Shown: piece by piece, positions 1 to 12,936 of the stretch
Layout: each line of letters begins with the position of its first letter
Position numbering within the stretch: the first letter of the stretch is position 1
Program-made: the position numbers and the translations under genes
Assembly (NCBI RefSeq): GCF_008107625.1
Contig: NZ_SDKK01000017.1
Coordinates: 51,610-115,609, forward strand
DNA from: Zoogloea oleivorans
GTDB lineage: Bacteria > Pseudomonadota > Gammaproteobacteria > Burkholderiales > Rhodocyclaceae
Reading direction: 5' to 3'
DNA: 64,000 bases
The notes under the pieces: generated by a model
What the model saw: only the letters and a program-made list of their open reading frames with translations
The model's database searches: none
Told to the model about the DNA's origin: nothing

Positions 1-219
1 GCCGCACTGGGCTTTTCGGTTCTGCCCTCGGCCGCGAACTTCGTCTTTGCCCGTCACCCGGCCCGGGATGCCGCTGCGCTGGCCGCCGCACTACGCGAGC
101 GCAGCATCATCGTGCGTCACTTCAAGGCCGCACGCATCGACCAGTTTCTGCGCATCACAGTCGGCACCGACGTCCAGTGCCGGCTGCTGCTCGATGCACT
201 GAAGGAAATTCTCGCCTGA
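1..219 (+). CDS. hisC: Histidinol-phosphate aminotransferase, C-terminal end (partial)
   Basis: Open frame from base 1 to a TGA at 217-219; 72 residues remain and the 5' part lies outside the window. The tail has the HisC ending: RSIIVRHF, then [12 protein letters not shown], then a final helix [10 protein letters not shown]. This PLP-dependent enzyme converts imidazole-acetol phosphate and glutamate to histidinol phosphate in histidine synthesis. It lies on the plus strand and converges with hisD, although these genes usually run in one direction in relatives. A second aromatic or HisC-like aminotransferase cannot be excluded from so short a piece. Confidence 0.8.
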   Translation, partial: AALGFSVLPSAANFVFARHPARDAAALAAALRERSIIVRHFKAARIDQFLRITVGTDVQCRLLLDALKEILA

Positions 220-234
220 CCCGCAGGTGCCAAG

Positions 235-265
235 AAAAAGCCGCACCCTTGGGTGCGGCTTTTTT
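235..265. terminator. Bidirectional rho-independent terminator between hisC and hisD
   Basis: A perfect 14-bp inverted repeat (arms 235-248 and 251-264; core GCCGCACCC / GGGTGCGGC) is flanked by A5 on the left and T6 on the right. It therefore has a U-tract in either direction and can end both convergent transcripts. Confidence 0.9.
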
Positions 266-282
266 GCATCCGTCGCGGGCAA

Positions 283-1599
283 TCAGCGCTTCAAACGCAT
301 CTCCGCCGAACGGGCGTGGGCCTGCAAGCCTTCACCGTGGGCCAGCACCGAGGCGATCCGCCCAAGCGTCTGTGCCCCCGCCTCGGATATGTCGATGAGG
401 CTGGTACGCTTCTGGAAGTCATACACTCCCAGCGGGCTGGAGAAACGCGCGCTGCGCATGGTCGGCAGCACGTGGTTCGGACCGGCGCAGTAATCGCCCA
501 GCGCCTCGACCGAGTAGTGACCGATGAAGATCGCCCCGGCATGGCGGATCTTGTCGACCCACTGGTAGGGATCAGCGAGGGACAACTCCAGGTGCTCCGG
601 CGCGATGCGGTTGGCGATCTCGCAGGCTTCGTCGAGATCCTTCACAAGGATCAGCGCCCCCCGGTTCTTGAGGGACGTGGCGATGGTTTCGCGACGCGGC
701 ATCTCCGGCAACAGGCGGGTGATGCTCTCCTCCACGCGACCGATGAAGGCTTCGTCGGTACACAACAGGATGGACTGGGCCAGCTCGTCGTGTTCGGCCT
801 GGGCGAAGAGATCCATCGCCACCCAGTCCGGATTGCCGGAACCGTCGGAGATGATCAGCACTTCGGACGGCCCGGCCACCATGTCGATGCCAACGGTGCC
901 GAACACTCGCCGCTTGGCAGCCGCCACGTAAGCGTTGCCCGGACCGACGATCTTGTCCACCTGCGGGATGGTTGCCGTACCGTAGGCCAGTGCGGCCACA
1001 GCCTGGGCGCCACCGATGGTGAACACCCGGTCGACGCCAGTGATGGCGGCAGCGGCCAGCACCAACTGGTTCTTCTGGCCGTGGGGCGTCGGCACCACCA
1101 TGATCAGTTCGCCGACGCCAGCCACCTTGGCCGGCACCGCATTCATCAGCACCGAACTGGGATAGCACGCCCGACCGCCCGGCACGTAAAGGCCAACGCG
1201 ATCCAGCGGAGTGATCTTCTGGCCGAGACGGGTGCCGTCCATGCCCGGGGATTCATCGGTGTAGCGCCACGACTCCTGCACCTGACGTTCGTGATAGCTG
1301 CGCACACGGCCGGCAGCCAGCTCCAACGCATTGCGCTGCTCGGCACCGAGGCCGGCCAGCGCGGCGGCCAACTCGCTCTTCGGCAGTTCGAGCGCAGCCA
1401 TGTCGGGCGCATCGAGGTGGTCGAAGCGGCGGGTGTACTCGACGACCGCCGCATCGCCATCCCGCCGCACCGTCTGCAGGATGTCGGCGACGGCCAGTTC
1501 GATCGCCGCGTCGGTACTGCCTTCGAAGGCCAGCAGGGCATCGAGGGTGGCAACAAAACCGGAATCGGTGGACGACAGACGACGAATCTGGGCACTCAT
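283..1599 (-). CDS. hisD: Histidinol dehydrogenase
   Basis: 438 residues, the normal family length. The enzyme makes the last two NAD-dependent oxidations of histidine synthesis, L-histidinol to L-histidine, in the cytoplasm with a catalytic zinc. Family blocks are visible in order: [23 protein letters not shown], the metal/catalytic AEHDE segment, IAPEHLEL and GPNHVLPT. Its ATG overlaps the hisG stop by 4 nt, so the two are translationally coupled in a hisG-hisD unit. Transcription ends at the bidirectional terminator shared with hisC. The next expected gene of the operon, hisC, is not downstream in this direction. Confidence 0.97.
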   Translation of the reverse strand: MSAQIRRLSSTDSGFVATLDALLAFEGSTDAAIELAVADILQTVRRDGDAAVVEYTRRFDHLDAPDMAALELPKSELAAALAGLGAEQRNALELAAGRVRSYHERQVQESWRYTDESPGMDGTRLGQKITPLDRVGLYVPGGRACYPSSVLMNAVPAKVAGVGELIMVVPTPHGQKNQLVLAAAAITGVDRVFTIGGAQAVAALAYGTATIPQVDKIVGPGNAYVAAAKRRVFGTVGIDMVAGPSEVLIISDGSGNPDWVAMDLFAQAEHDELAQSILLCTDEAFIGRVEESITRLLPEMPRRETIATSLKNRGALILVKDLDEACEIANRIAPEHLELSLADPYQWVDKIRHAGAIFIGHYSVEALGDYCAGPNHVLPTMRSARFSSPLGVYDFQKRTSLIDISEAGAQTLGRIASVLAHGEGLQAHARSAEMRLKR

Positions 1600-2240
1600 G
1601 GCTTGATGGCTCCGGCAAAGGCCTCCAGCACCGGCTGGATCAACTCACGCTTGAGCTTGAGGGAGGCCTGATTGACAACGAGGCGGGAGCTGATGGGCAT
1701 GATGTCCTCCACCTCGACCAGATTGTTGGCACGCAGGGTGTTGCCGGTGGACACCAGATCGACGATGGCATCGGCCAACCCAACCAGCGGCGCCAGCTCC
1801 ATGGAACCGTAGAGCTTGATCAGGTCCACGTGCATGCCCTTGGCGGCAAAGTGTTCCTTGGCCGCCTTGACGTACTTGGTCGCCACGCGGATGCGCGCAC
1901 CGCGCTTGACGGCCGCGGCGTAGTCGAAATCCTTTTGCACCGCCACGCACAAACGACACTTGGCGATGTTCAGGTCGAGGGGCTGGTACAGCCCGGCCCC
2001 GCCGTGTTCGATCAGCGTGTCCTTGCCGGCGATACCCATGTCGGCGGCACCGTACTGCACGTAAGTCGGCGTATCGGTGGCGCGCACGATGACCAGCCGC
2101 ACATCCGGCCGGTTGGTGCCGAGAATGAGCTTGCGCGATGTATCCGGATTGTCGGTCGGGGTGATCCCTGCGGCGGCCAGCAGCGGCAAGGTTTCTTCGA
2201 AGATTCGGCCCTTCGAAAGGGCGAGCGTAATGCCGTTCAA
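1596..2240 (-). CDS. hisG: ATP phosphoribosyltransferase, short form
   Basis: 214 residues. Catalyses the first committed step of histidine synthesis, ATP plus PRPP to phosphoribosyl-ATP. The N-terminus LALSKGRI and the PRPP-loop region [14 protein letters not shown] (about residues 162-175) identify it. It lacks the C-terminal ACT-like regulatory domain of long HisG, so by family knowledge it should work with a HisZ subunit encoded elsewhere. First gene of hisG-hisD. Upstream lies rnk in the opposite direction, whereas murA directly precedes hisG in many betaproteobacteria. Confidence 0.97.
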   Translation of the reverse strand: MNGITLALSKGRIFEETLPLLAAAGITPTDNPDTSRKLILGTNRPDVRLVIVRATDTPTYVQYGAADMGIAGKDTLIEHGGAGLYQPLDLNIAKCRLCVAVQKDFDYAAAVKRGARIRVATKYVKAAKEHFAAKGMHVDLIKLYGSMELAPLVGLADAIVDLVSTGNTLRANNLVEVEDIMPISSRLVVNQASLKLKRELIQPVLEAFAGAIKP

Positions 2241-2353
2241 GATGATGATCTGTCTGCGTAAAAAGTGATTCTAGCCGATTCGCGGCCAGGTCCGCACCGA
2301 GGTATCCAGGAAGGCATTTGTTCCGCGGCGCCCCTTCTGATAGCCTTGACCCC

Positions 2354-2394
2354 ATGGCTGAACCGCTGAAGCGGGTTCGGCCATTTTCTTTTCC
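2354..2394 (+). terminator. Terminator-like hairpin in the rnk leader
   Basis: An imperfect inverted repeat (2354-2366 with 2371-2384, loop TGAA, one bulged G) is followed by TTTCTTTTCC. No plus-strand gene ends just upstream, so it may be a leader attenuator for rnk rather than the end of a gene. Function inferred from shape only. Confidence 0.45.
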
Positions 2395-2414
2395 TTCACT
2401 CCGGAGAGTTTGAC

Positions 2415-2798
2415 ATGAAACCCGAAATCATCGTTTCAACCCACGATCTCGAACGCCTGGAAGGCCTGCTCTCAAAGCCGCCGACCCGCAACCGCAGCGA
2501 TCTCGACGACCTGCGCGCCGAACTCGATCGCGCCAATGTACTCGACAGCGACGCCATGCCCGACAACGTCATCACGATGAACAGCCGCGCCCGTTTCCGC
2601 GAGGAAACATCAGGCCGCGAATACGAACTGACCCTGGCCTGGCCCCAGGACGCCAGCGCGGCCGATGGAAAAGTCTCCATCTTCTCGCCAGCCGGCAGCG
2701 CCCTGCTCGGCCTCTCGGCCGGCCAGCACATTGACTGGCAAACACCAGAAGGCCATGCCATCAAGCTCACGGTACTGGCAGTAAGCCCGGCCAGCTGA
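2415..2798 (+). CDS. rnk: Nucleoside diphosphate kinase regulator Rnk
   Basis: 127 residues, cytoplasmic. Layout of the Rnk/GreA family: a short N-terminal helical segment (about 1-45) and a C-terminal FKBP-like GreA/GreB domain with YELTLAWPQDA, VSIFSPAGSALLGL and IKLTVLAV. By family knowledge Rnk binds RNA polymerase and influences nucleoside diphosphate kinase levels. Good ribosome site CGGAGAG before the ATG. It is a single plus-strand gene between murA and hisG, both on the minus strand, and so interrupts a commonly conserved murA-hisG neighbourhood. Confidence 0.9.
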   Translation: MKPEIIVSTHDLERLEGLLSKPPTRNRSDLDDLRAELDRANVLDSDAMPDNVITMNSRARFREETSGREYELTLAWPQDASAADGKVSIFSPAGSALLGLSAGQHIDWQTPEGHAIKLTVLAVSPAS

Positions 2799-2800
2799 GC

Positions 2801-2853
2801 CGGACGCCCAAGGCGTCCGAAGCCTCCCGACATGGGCCGCAGCAAGCGGCCCA
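2801..2853. terminator. Two hairpins between convergent rnk and murA
   Basis: First stem CGGACGCC/GGCGTCCG (2801-2808 with 2812-2819); second TGGGCCGC/GCGGCCCA (2833-2840 with 2846-2853). Neither has a clear T-run, so termination by them is inferred from their place between convergent genes. Confidence 0.5.
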
Positions 2854-2864
2854 CCTCACGAATT

Positions 2865-4118
<1,254 letters not shown>

Positions 4119-4129
4119 TCAATGGGCGT

Positions 4130-4384
4130 TCAGCCCAGTTCCTTCAGCAATTCGGCCCACTGGCCGGGAGTAAAGGTGGTCAGCTGGAGAGCGTGGATCT
4201 CGTTGCCCATCAGCTTGCCGAGGGTGGCGTAAACCAGCTGATGCTGACGCACGCGCGGCTTGCCGTCGAACTCGGGGCTGACCACGATGCCCGAGAAGTG
4301 GGTGCCGTCTTCACCTTCGATTTGCAGGAATTCGCAATGGAGTCCGGCCACGATGAGCCGTTCGATTTCACTAGCTTGAAACAT
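4130..4384 (-). CDS. ibaG: BolA/IbaG family protein
   Basis: 84 residues. A small BolA-fold protein with the HFSGIVVSPEF and RVRQHQLVYATLGKLMG blocks; the invariant BolA histidine lies in RQHQLVY. Its place between the mla/ABC genes and murA is typical of IbaG (YrbA) rather than of the cell-shape BolA. Family members bind Fe-S clusters with monothiol glutaredoxins and help under acid or envelope stress. Starts 10 nt after the ABC permease gene ends. Confidence 0.9.
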   Translation of the reverse strand: MFQASEIERLIVAGLHCEFLQIEGEDGTHFSGIVVSPEFDGKPRVRQHQLVYATLGKLMGNEIHALQLTTFTPGQWAELLKELG

Positions 4385-4394
4385 TTTCTAATCC

Positions 4395-5150
4395 TCAGGC
4401 CCGCAGTTTGTAGCCCCTGGCAAGCATTTGCAGGGTAATGATTGCGAGCACGATAAAACAGACTGTCACTACTCCGATGCTCATCCAGGGAGAGACATCG
4501 GAGACCCCGAAAAATCCGTAGCGGAACCCGTCAATCATGAAGAAAAACGGGTTGAAATGCGAGACGCCCTGCCAAAAATCCGGCAGGGAATGAATCGAGT
4601 AGAACACGCCGGAGAGCATCGTCAGCGGCATGATCAGGAAGTTCTGAAAGGCGGCGAGCTGGTCGAACTTGTCAGCCCAGATCCCGGCAATCACCCCCAG
4701 GCTGGCCAGGAAAGCGCCGCCAATCAGCGTGAAAGCGACAATCCACAGCGGCTCGGCCACACTGAAGGACGCAAACGGCAGCGACACCAGCAGCACGCCC
4801 AGCCCGCACATGGTGCCACGCAGCACGGCCGCCAGCACGTAGGCCATATAGAACTCCCGGTAGGAGATCGGCGGAAGCAGCACGAACACGATGTTGCCGG
4901 TGATCTTGCTCTGAATGAGAGACGAGGAACTGTTGGCGAAGGCGTTCTGCAACACCGTCATCATCACCAGGCCGGGCACCAGGAAGGCCGTGTAACTGAC
5001 ACCCGGATAGGGCTGGACGTGATCCTCCAGCACATGACCGAAGATCAGCAGGTAGAGCACTGCGGTGAGCACCGGCGACAACACGGTCTGGAAACCCACC
5101 TTCCAGAAACGCAGGCACTCCTTGTATAACAGGGTCTTGAAGCCTTCCAT
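4395..5150 (-). CDS. ABC-2 type transporter permease
   Basis: 251 residues, inner membrane, about six hydrophobic segments. Resembles the YadH-type ABC-2 permeases: a soluble N-terminus (KTLLYKECLRFWKVG), then TM helices with LVPGLVMMTVLQNAFAN and NIVFVLLPPISYREFY. It pairs with the ATPase gene 6 nt upstream. The substrate is unknown. Neighbourhood with mla genes and murA suggests envelope lipid or polymer export, but this is inference. Confidence 0.88.
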   Translation of the reverse strand: MEGFKTLLYKECLRFWKVGFQTVLSPVLTAVLYLLIFGHVLEDHVQPYPGVSYTAFLVPGLVMMTVLQNAFANSSSSLIQSKITGNIVFVLLPPISYREFYMAYVLAAVLRGTMCGLGVLLVSLPFASFSVAEPLWIVAFTLIGGAFLASLGVIAGIWADKFDQLAAFQNFLIMPLTMLSGVFYSIHSLPDFWQGVSHFNPFFFMIDGFRYGFFGVSDVSPWMSIGVVTVCFIVLAIITLQMLARGYKLRA

Positions 5151-5156
5151 GGATCC

Positions 5157-6059
5157 TCAGTTCTGATTCATCACGCCGACGAAGACCTGTTCCAGGTCCG
5201 GCTTGCCGATCGCCATGTCGACGATTTCCGCACCGGCGGATTTCAGGCCGGCGAGGAGCTGGCCGACGTCGTCGAAGCGCTCGAAGGCGAGTTCAAGATC
5301 GACGCCGTCGCACTTGACCACCTGGGCGGCCAGCGCCTCGGGCAAAACGACGGCGGCGGCGAGGCGCACCTGCAAATTATGGCTGGCGAAGCGCTGGAGC
5401 AGATTGGCGGTGGTATCGAGGGCCACCACCCGTCCGGCCTTGAGCATGGCGATGCGCCCGCACAGGGACTCGGCTTCTTCCAGATAATGGGTGGTCAACA
5501 CGATGGTATGACCATCGCGGTTGAGCTTGCGGATGAACTGCCACAGGCCGTGACGCAACTCCACATCGACACCGGCGGTGGGTTCGTCAAGGACGATTAC
5601 GGGGGGGCGGTGCACCAGCGCCTGAGCCACCAGCGCCCGCCGCTTCATGCCACCGGAGAGCAGGCGCATGTTAACGTCACCCTTCGAGGTCAGATCCAGG
5701 CTGTGAAGGATTTCGTCGATCCAGGCGTCATTGTTGCGAATCCCGAAATAGCCAGACTGGATGCGCAGCATCTCGCGCACCGAGAAAAAGGGGTCAAACA
5801 CCAGTTCCTGCGGCACCACGCCGAGGGCCAGGCGAGCGGCGCGGTAATCATGCACCACGTCGTGGCCCATCACTTCAAGCGTGCCGGAGTCGGCCCGGGC
5901 CAGCCCGGCCAGCGTCGAGATGAGGGTCGTTTTGCCGGCGCCATTGGGGCCGAGGAGACCGAAGAACTCACCCTGCGCCACTTCCAGATCCACCCCGGCC
6001 AGGGCCTGAAGGGAACGGAAACGCTTGGTGACACCGGCAATGCGGATCGCAGGACTCAT
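5157..6059 (-). CDS. ABC transporter ATP-binding protein (YadG-like)
   Basis: 300 residues from the internal ATG at 6059; an upstream in-frame start would run into mlaB and is not used. Walker A GPNGAGKTT (about 38-46), signature LLSGGMKRR, Walker B VIVLDEPTAGVD, then the H-loop TTHYLEEAE. The C-terminal 70 residues resemble the extension of ABC-2 exporter ATPases. Works with the permease encoded next; the two form an export unit embedded in the mla operon. Substrate unknown. Confidence 0.92.
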   Translation of the reverse strand: MSPAIRIAGVTKRFRSLQALAGVDLEVAQGEFFGLLGPNGAGKTTLISTLAGLARADSGTLEVMGHDVVHDYRAARLALGVVPQELVFDPFFSVREMLRIQSGYFGIRNNDAWIDEILHSLDLTSKGDVNMRLLSGGMKRRALVAQALVHRPPVIVLDEPTAGVDVELRHGLWQFIRKLNRDGHTIVLTTHYLEEAESLCGRIAMLKAGRVVALDTTANLLQRFASHNLQVRLAAAVVLPEALAAQVVKCDGVDLELAFERFDDVGQLLAGLKSAGAEIVDMAIGKPDLEQVFVGVMNQN

Positions 6060-6075
6060 GAACGGTACGGAAGGC

Positions 6076-6360
6076 TCAGGGAGCCAGCGGAAGAATGGCG
6101 TCGACGTCGTAGAGGGACGCAAGACTGACCAGCGCCGGCGGGGCGTGATCGATGGAAAGCTGCCGCCCGGCAGCCCTGGCGGCCCGTACCCAGCTGAGCA
6201 GCAGGGCCAGGGCGGCAGAGTCCACGTGGGTTACCGCAGACAGATCGACCACCCGATCGGCCTCGACCACCTGGGCACGGCCCTCCTCCACCACCCCGGC
6301 AACCGTGGCGATGGTGAGCGGGCCGGAAAGGCTCAGGCGATTGCCTTCCGCATTGATCAT
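6076..6360 (-). CDS. mlaB: STAS-domain protein MlaB
   Basis: 94 residues, one STAS domain (GPLTIATVAGVVEEG, then DLSAVTHVDSAALALLLSW, with the conserved Ser of VDSAAL). In the Mla complex MlaB binds the ATPase MlaF and stabilises it on the cytoplasmic side. Overlaps the mlaC stop by 4 nt, so the two are coupled. The protein is short, as usual for MlaB. Confidence 0.93.
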   Translation of the reverse strand: MINAEGNRLSLSGPLTIATVAGVVEEGRAQVVEADRVVDLSAVTHVDSAALALLLSWVRAARAAGRQLSIDHAPPALVSLASLYDVDAILPLAP

Positions 6361-6989
6361 TTCTTGGCCGACACCGCGGGGTCGATCTGCTTGTTCTTGT
6401 CTTTGAGGGACTTGATCAGGCCGTCGATGCCGCCGCTGCGCACCTCCTGGCCGAAGCTGTCCCGATAGTTGGTGACCAGGCTCACGCCCGCCACCATGAC
6501 GTCGTAGACCTTCCAGTTGTCGCCCTGCTTTTCCAGGTTGTAGTCAATCTGCACCGCCTTGGCGCCCGGCTGACGAACTTCCGTGCGGACGATCACGTCG
6601 GTCTCTTCCGGCTTGGCCTTGAGCGGCTTGAAGTCGATCTGCTGGTTGCGGTACTGGGTCAGGGCGTTGGAATAGGTGCGCACCAGCAAGGTCTTGAACT
6701 CATTGGTCAACACCGCCTTCTGGTCGGCATTGGCCTGTTTCCAGTCCTTGCCCACGGCCAGACGGGTCATGTGAGCGAAATCGAAATACGGCAGCACCTT
6801 GGTTTCGACCAGCTCAACGGCCTTGCGGGTGTCGCCAGACTGAATCGCCTTGTCCTGACGAACGATGGTGATCACATCGTCGGTGACGCTCTTGACCAGT
6901 GCGTCGGGCGCAATGGCATCGGCAAAAGCATTGAACTGGATACCGATACCAAGAGCCAGCGCGGCCAGCAGGGAAGCAACTTTTTTCAT
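6357..6989 (-). CDS. mlaC: Periplasmic phospholipid-binding protein MlaC
   Basis: 210 residues. Signal peptide MKKVASLLAALALGIG with likely cleavage after AFA; mature part is the Tol-Tol-Ttg2 fold, with LVRTYSNALTQYRNQ and WKVYDVMVAGVSLVTNYR. MlaC shuttles phospholipid through the periplasm between outer-membrane MlaA and inner-membrane MlaFEDB. Overlaps both neighbours by 4 nt (ATGA), so the mlaA-mlaC-mlaB set is translationally coupled. Confidence 0.95.
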   Translation of the reverse strand: MKKVASLLAALALGIGIQFNAFADAIAPDALVKSVTDDVITIVRQDKAIQSGDTRKAVELVETKVLPYFDFAHMTRLAVGKDWKQANADQKAVLTNEFKTLLVRTYSNALTQYRNQQIDFKPLKAKPEETDVIVRTEVRQPGAKAVQIDYNLEKQGDNWKVYDVMVAGVSLVTNYRDSFGQEVRSGGIDGLIKSLKDKNKQIDPAVSAKK

Positions 6990-7798
6990 TCCTGATTCTC
7001 TTTCTTGTCGGGAGCTGCGGGGACTTCAGCCGTTGCGGCCAGCGTAGCGCCGGCATCGTCGACGCGCGCTTCCTCGTCATCGGGATCCTTCACCCGCGGA
7101 GGCTGACCGTCGTAGATCTGGTTCAGGCGGTACTGCATGTAGAAACTGCGCATGTAGCCGTACTTGTCCAGCGCCGCCTGGTCGGCCGTGGTGTCGGCAC
7201 CAAGGAGTGCAGCGCGGCGGTTCACGAAGCGCAGGCCGGACAGGGAATTGCGCGTGGCGACCTCATTCACCTGCCAGACCGGATCGACACTCAGATCAAT
7301 GTACAAACCCACGCTATCCCGCAAATTGCTCGAACCGAGAAAGGGCAAGACGATGTAGGGACCATCGCCGACGCCCCAGAACCCGAGGGTCTGACCAAGA
7401 TCTTCTTCGTGCTTCTCAAGCCCGAGCTCGGTCGCAATGTCGAAAACCCCCAGCAACCCGACCGTACTGTTGACCAGGAAACGACCGCCATCGGAAGCAC
7501 CGTCGACAAACTTGCCCTGCAGCAGGTTGTTCGCGCCGATCCACAAGTCGCCGATATTGCCGAAGAAATTGCCGACTCCGGTCTTTACCGGCAGGGGCGC
7601 AAAGTCATACACCTGTGCCGCCGGACGCATCACGTACTTGTCGGCGACTTCGTTGAAACGGAAGGTGGCCCGGTTCAGAGGCTCAAGGGGATCCTTCGGA
7701 TGCCCGCCAGGCCCGGCACAGGCCGTCAGTCCAAGGCCGAGCGCGAGCGTTGCAACGCTCTGCAGCAGGGCCCTCGATGCAGCTTTCCTGTTTTTCAT
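6986..7798 (-). CDS. mlaA: Outer-membrane lipoprotein MlaA (VacJ)
   Basis: 270 residues from the ATG at 7798. An upstream in-frame codon adds ten residues, but the inner start gives a normal lipoprotein signal ending in the lipobox LTAC. The VacJ domain follows: DPLEPLNRATFRFNE, VGNFFGNIGDLWIGANNLLQG, TLGFWGVGDGPYIVLPFLG. MlaA removes mislocalised phospholipid from the outer leaflet of the outer membrane and hands it to MlaC. The tail (about 240-270) is charged and of low complexity. In E. coli this gene is unlinked; here it is inside the operon. Confidence 0.95.
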   Translation of the reverse strand: MKNRKAASRALLQSVATLALGLGLTACAGPGGHPKDPLEPLNRATFRFNEVADKYVMRPAAQVYDFAPLPVKTGVGNFFGNIGDLWIGANNLLQGKFVDGASDGGRFLVNSTVGLLGVFDIATELGLEKHEEDLGQTLGFWGVGDGPYIVLPFLGSSNLRDSVGLYIDLSVDPVWQVNEVATRNSLSGLRFVNRRAALLGADTTADQAALDKYGYMRSFYMQYRLNQIYDGQPPRVKDPDDEEARVDDAGATLAATAEVPAAPDKKENQE

Positions 7799-7858
7799 TT
7801 CCTGTTCCACGCACGGAATGACCCGCATCGCGCTCTCTGTGGCCGTTGCCGCCAGCCC

Positions 7859-8338
7859 TTACTTGGCCGGAGCCGGCTCGCCGTCTGCCGCCTTGTTGAA
7901 CATGAACTGGCTGATCAGCTTTTCAAGCACAACGGCGGACTGGGTTTTTTTGATGACATCGCCGGGCGCCAGGGTCTTCTCTTCACCGCCCGGATCAAGG
8001 CCAAGATACTGCTCGCCCAGCAAGCCGGACGTCAGGATGTTGGCGAAGGTATCGGTCGGAAACTTGTAGCGCCCATCAACGGTAAAGACCACTTCCGCCT
8101 GGAAGTGTTCATTGTCGTAGCGAATTTCCGACACGCGCCCCACCAGCACGCCGGCGCTTTTCACCGGAGCACGCGCCTTGAGCCCGCCGATATTGTCGAA
8201 GCGGGCGCTCAGGGTATAGGGCGACTGGATGTCGGAACCGGAAATACTGCCTACCTTCAGCGCCAGGAACAGCAGCGCGGCGATTCCCATCGCCACGAAA
8301 ACACCGACCCAAAGATCGAGCGTCGTGCGACTCATCAT
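7859..8338 (-). CDS. mlaD: MCE-domain protein MlaD
   Basis: 159 residues. One N-terminal membrane anchor ([19 protein letters not shown], about 11-29) followed by an MCE domain: [24 protein letters not shown] and [14 protein letters not shown]. Six MlaD copies form a ring on the MlaFEB transporter that binds phospholipid in the periplasm. The ATG overlaps the mlaE stop by 4 nt. A 60-nt gap to mlaA is the largest spacing in this operon. Confidence 0.95.
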   Translation of the reverse strand: MMSRTTLDLWVGVFVAMGIAALLFLALKVGSISGSDIQSPYTLSARFDNIGGLKARAPVKSAGVLVGRVSEIRYDNEHFQAEVVFTVDGRYKFPTDTFANILTSGLLGEQYLGLDPGGEEKTLAPGDVIKKTQSAVVLEKLISQFMFNKAADGEPAPAK

Positions 8339-9117
8339 AGACCTCGGAACATGAAAGACGTCATTACAAAATCGATTGCCAGAATGGCCAGCGCCGAACT
8401 CACCACCGTACGCGTGATCGCCCGGGAGACCCCCTCGGCGGTCGGCACACAGTCATAACCTTCAAATACCGCAATCAGGGCTACCGCCACACCGAATACC
8501 GTGCTCTTGATCACCCCGTTGAGCACGTCATAGCGAAAATCCACTGCCGCCTGCATCTGCGACCAGAAGGCACCATTATCGACGCCGATGAACACCACGC
8601 CGATCAGCCAGCCACCGAACACCCCCATCGCCGAAAACAGCGCAGCCAGCAGCGGCATCGACAACACGCCACCCCAGAAGCGCGGCGCCACCACGCGGGC
8701 GATCGGGCTGACCGCCATCATGTCCATGGCCTTGAGCTGCTCGGTCACCTTCATCAAGCCGATCTCGGCCGTCACCGCCGAACCCGCCCGGCTGGCGAAG
8801 AGCAGACCGGCCACCACCGGGCCCAGTTCCCGCACCAGAGACAAGGCCACCAGCGTCCCCAGCGATTCACTTGCCCCGTAGCGCTGCAGCGTCTCGTAGC
8901 CCTGCAGTCCAAGCACCAGACCGACGAACAGACCGGACACCAGAATGATCAGCAGCGACATCACGCCGCTGAAATACAGTTCGCGGAGCGTCAGGTGCAG
9001 ACGCGTGAAGGACTGGCCGGAATAACGCAGGATCAACCAGAAAAAGCGGGCGATGAAGCCCAGTTGCCACACCCCGTCGATCGCCATCGACCCCAGCTTG
9101 CGGAACACGCCCCCCAT
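8335..9117 (-). CDS. mlaE: ABC permease MlaE
   Basis: 260 residues, inner-membrane MlaE/YrbE permease with about five TM helices. Diagnostic stretches: [43 protein letters not shown] and [13 protein letters not shown], the coupling helix that contacts MlaF. Start and stop overlap the neighbours (one base with mlaF, four with mlaD). Core of the phospholipid transporter MlaFEDB. Confidence 0.96.
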   Translation of the reverse strand: MGGVFRKLGSMAIDGVWQLGFIARFFWLILRYSGQSFTRLHLTLRELYFSGVMSLLIILVSGLFVGLVLGLQGYETLQRYGASESLGTLVALSLVRELGPVVAGLLFASRAGSAVTAEIGLMKVTEQLKAMDMMAVSPIARVVAPRFWGGVLSMPLLAALFSAMGVFGGWLIGVVFIGVDNGAFWSQMQAAVDFRYDVLNGVIKSTVFGVAVALIAVFEGYDCVPTAEGVSRAITRTVVSSALAILAIDFVMTSFMFRGL

Positions 9118-9920
9118 CAGGCCGGCCCTCCGGTCAGCGCAGTGGCGTAGTCGTCAGCCGGGTAATGGAAGGGCACCGGGCCATCGGCCTCGGCGTGAAC
9201 AAACTGGTGCACAAAGGGATCGGTCGTATGGCGAATCTCGTCCGGCGTACCTTCAGCCACCACACGCCCCTCCGAGATGAAGTAGATGTAATCGACAATC
9301 AGCAGGGATTCCTGGATGTCGTGGGTAACGATCACCGAACTGGCCCCGAGGGCATCGTTCAGGCGGCGGATCAACTGACCGATCACGCCGAGGGAAATCG
9401 GGTCGAGACCGGTAAACGGCTCGTCGTACATGAGCAGCATCGGGTCGAGGGCAATGGTGCGTGCCAGCGCCACGCGTCGCGCCATGCCGCCGGACAGCTC
9501 CCCCGGCATCAACTTCGCGGCGCCGCGCAGGCCAACCGCATGCAGCTTCATCATCACCAGGTCGTTGATCAATTCGGGCGGCAGATCGGTGTGCTCGCGC
9601 AGCGGAAAGGCCACGTTGTCAAACACCGTCATGTCAGTAAACAAGGCGCCAAACTGGAACAGCATGCCCATGCGCCGGCGCATGGCATACAAGTCTGCCC
9701 GGTTGAGCCCGGCGACATCCTGACCGTCCACCGTCACCTGCCCGCTCACGGCACGTTCCTGACCACCGATCAGACGCAACAGCGTGGTTTTGCCGCACCC
9801 ACTACCGCCCATGATCGCGACCACTTTACCGCGGGGAATCGACAGGGAAATGTCGCGCAGGATCGTCCGTTCGCCATAGGCGAAACGCACGTTCTCAAGA
9901 CGGACGAGGGGCTCGGACAT
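9117..9920 (-). CDS. mlaF: ABC ATPase MlaF
   Basis: 267 residues. Walker [10 protein letters not shown] (about 38-46), signature [13 protein letters not shown], Walker [15 protein letters not shown]-loop VIVTHDIQE. Drives MlaE/MlaD phospholipid movement at the inner membrane, stabilised by MlaB. First gene of an operon that runs mlaF-E-D-A-C-B, exporter pair, ibaG, murA. Divergent from leuS; about 180 nt between the two starts holds both promoters. Confidence 0.96.
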   Translation of the reverse strand: MSEPLVRLENVRFAYGERTILRDISLSIPRGKVVAIMGGSGCGKTTLLRLIGGQERAVSGQVTVDGQDVAGLNRADLYAMRRRMGMLFQFGALFTDMTVFDNVAFPLREHTDLPPELINDLVMMKLHAVGLRGAAKLMPGELSGGMARRVALARTIALDPMLLMYDEPFTGLDPISLGVIGQLIRRLNDALGASSVIVTHDIQESLLIVDYIYFISEGRVVAEGTPDEIRHTTDPFVHQFVHAEADGPVPFHYPADDYATALTGGPA

Positions 9921-9954
9921 GGAAAAATGTTGCGACGCGGGAGGCGGATTGTAG

Positions 9955-12720
<2,766 letters not shown>

Positions 12721-12738
12721 CAAACGGAGGGTCGCGCC

Positions 12739-12936
12739 ATGCGTCTCGTCATCTGCCTGATTCTGGCTTTCGTGCTTGCCGGCTGCACCAGCAGAGCTTT
12801 TTACGAAGGCCTGCGGGAAGAGAACACCCGGCGTCAGTACGAGCCGGGGCGCGACATCGTCCGTGACCCTCCACCGCCAAGCTACGACGCTTACGAGAAA
12901 GAACGCCAGCGCCTCAAGGAGGAACCGCGTAAATGA
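12739..12936 (+). CDS. Small putative lipoprotein
   Basis: 65 residues. Signal MRLVICLILAFVLAGC with lipobox LAGC (Cys16), then a charged 49-residue tail rich in Arg, Glu and Pro. No known domain recognised. It is tied to LPS export by position: its stop overlaps the lptE start by 4 nt, so the two are co-translated. Small lipoproteins between leuS and lptE appear to be a local feature; a role as an envelope accessory factor is inference only. Confidence 0.75.
   Translation: MRLVICLILAFVLAGCTSRAFYEGLREENTRRQYEPGRDIVRDPPPPSYDAYEKERQRLKEEPRK

Noticed and set aside
253..1671. Plus-strand 472-codon frame across hisD
   Set aside because: Antisense of hisD, whose catalytic motifs are complete.
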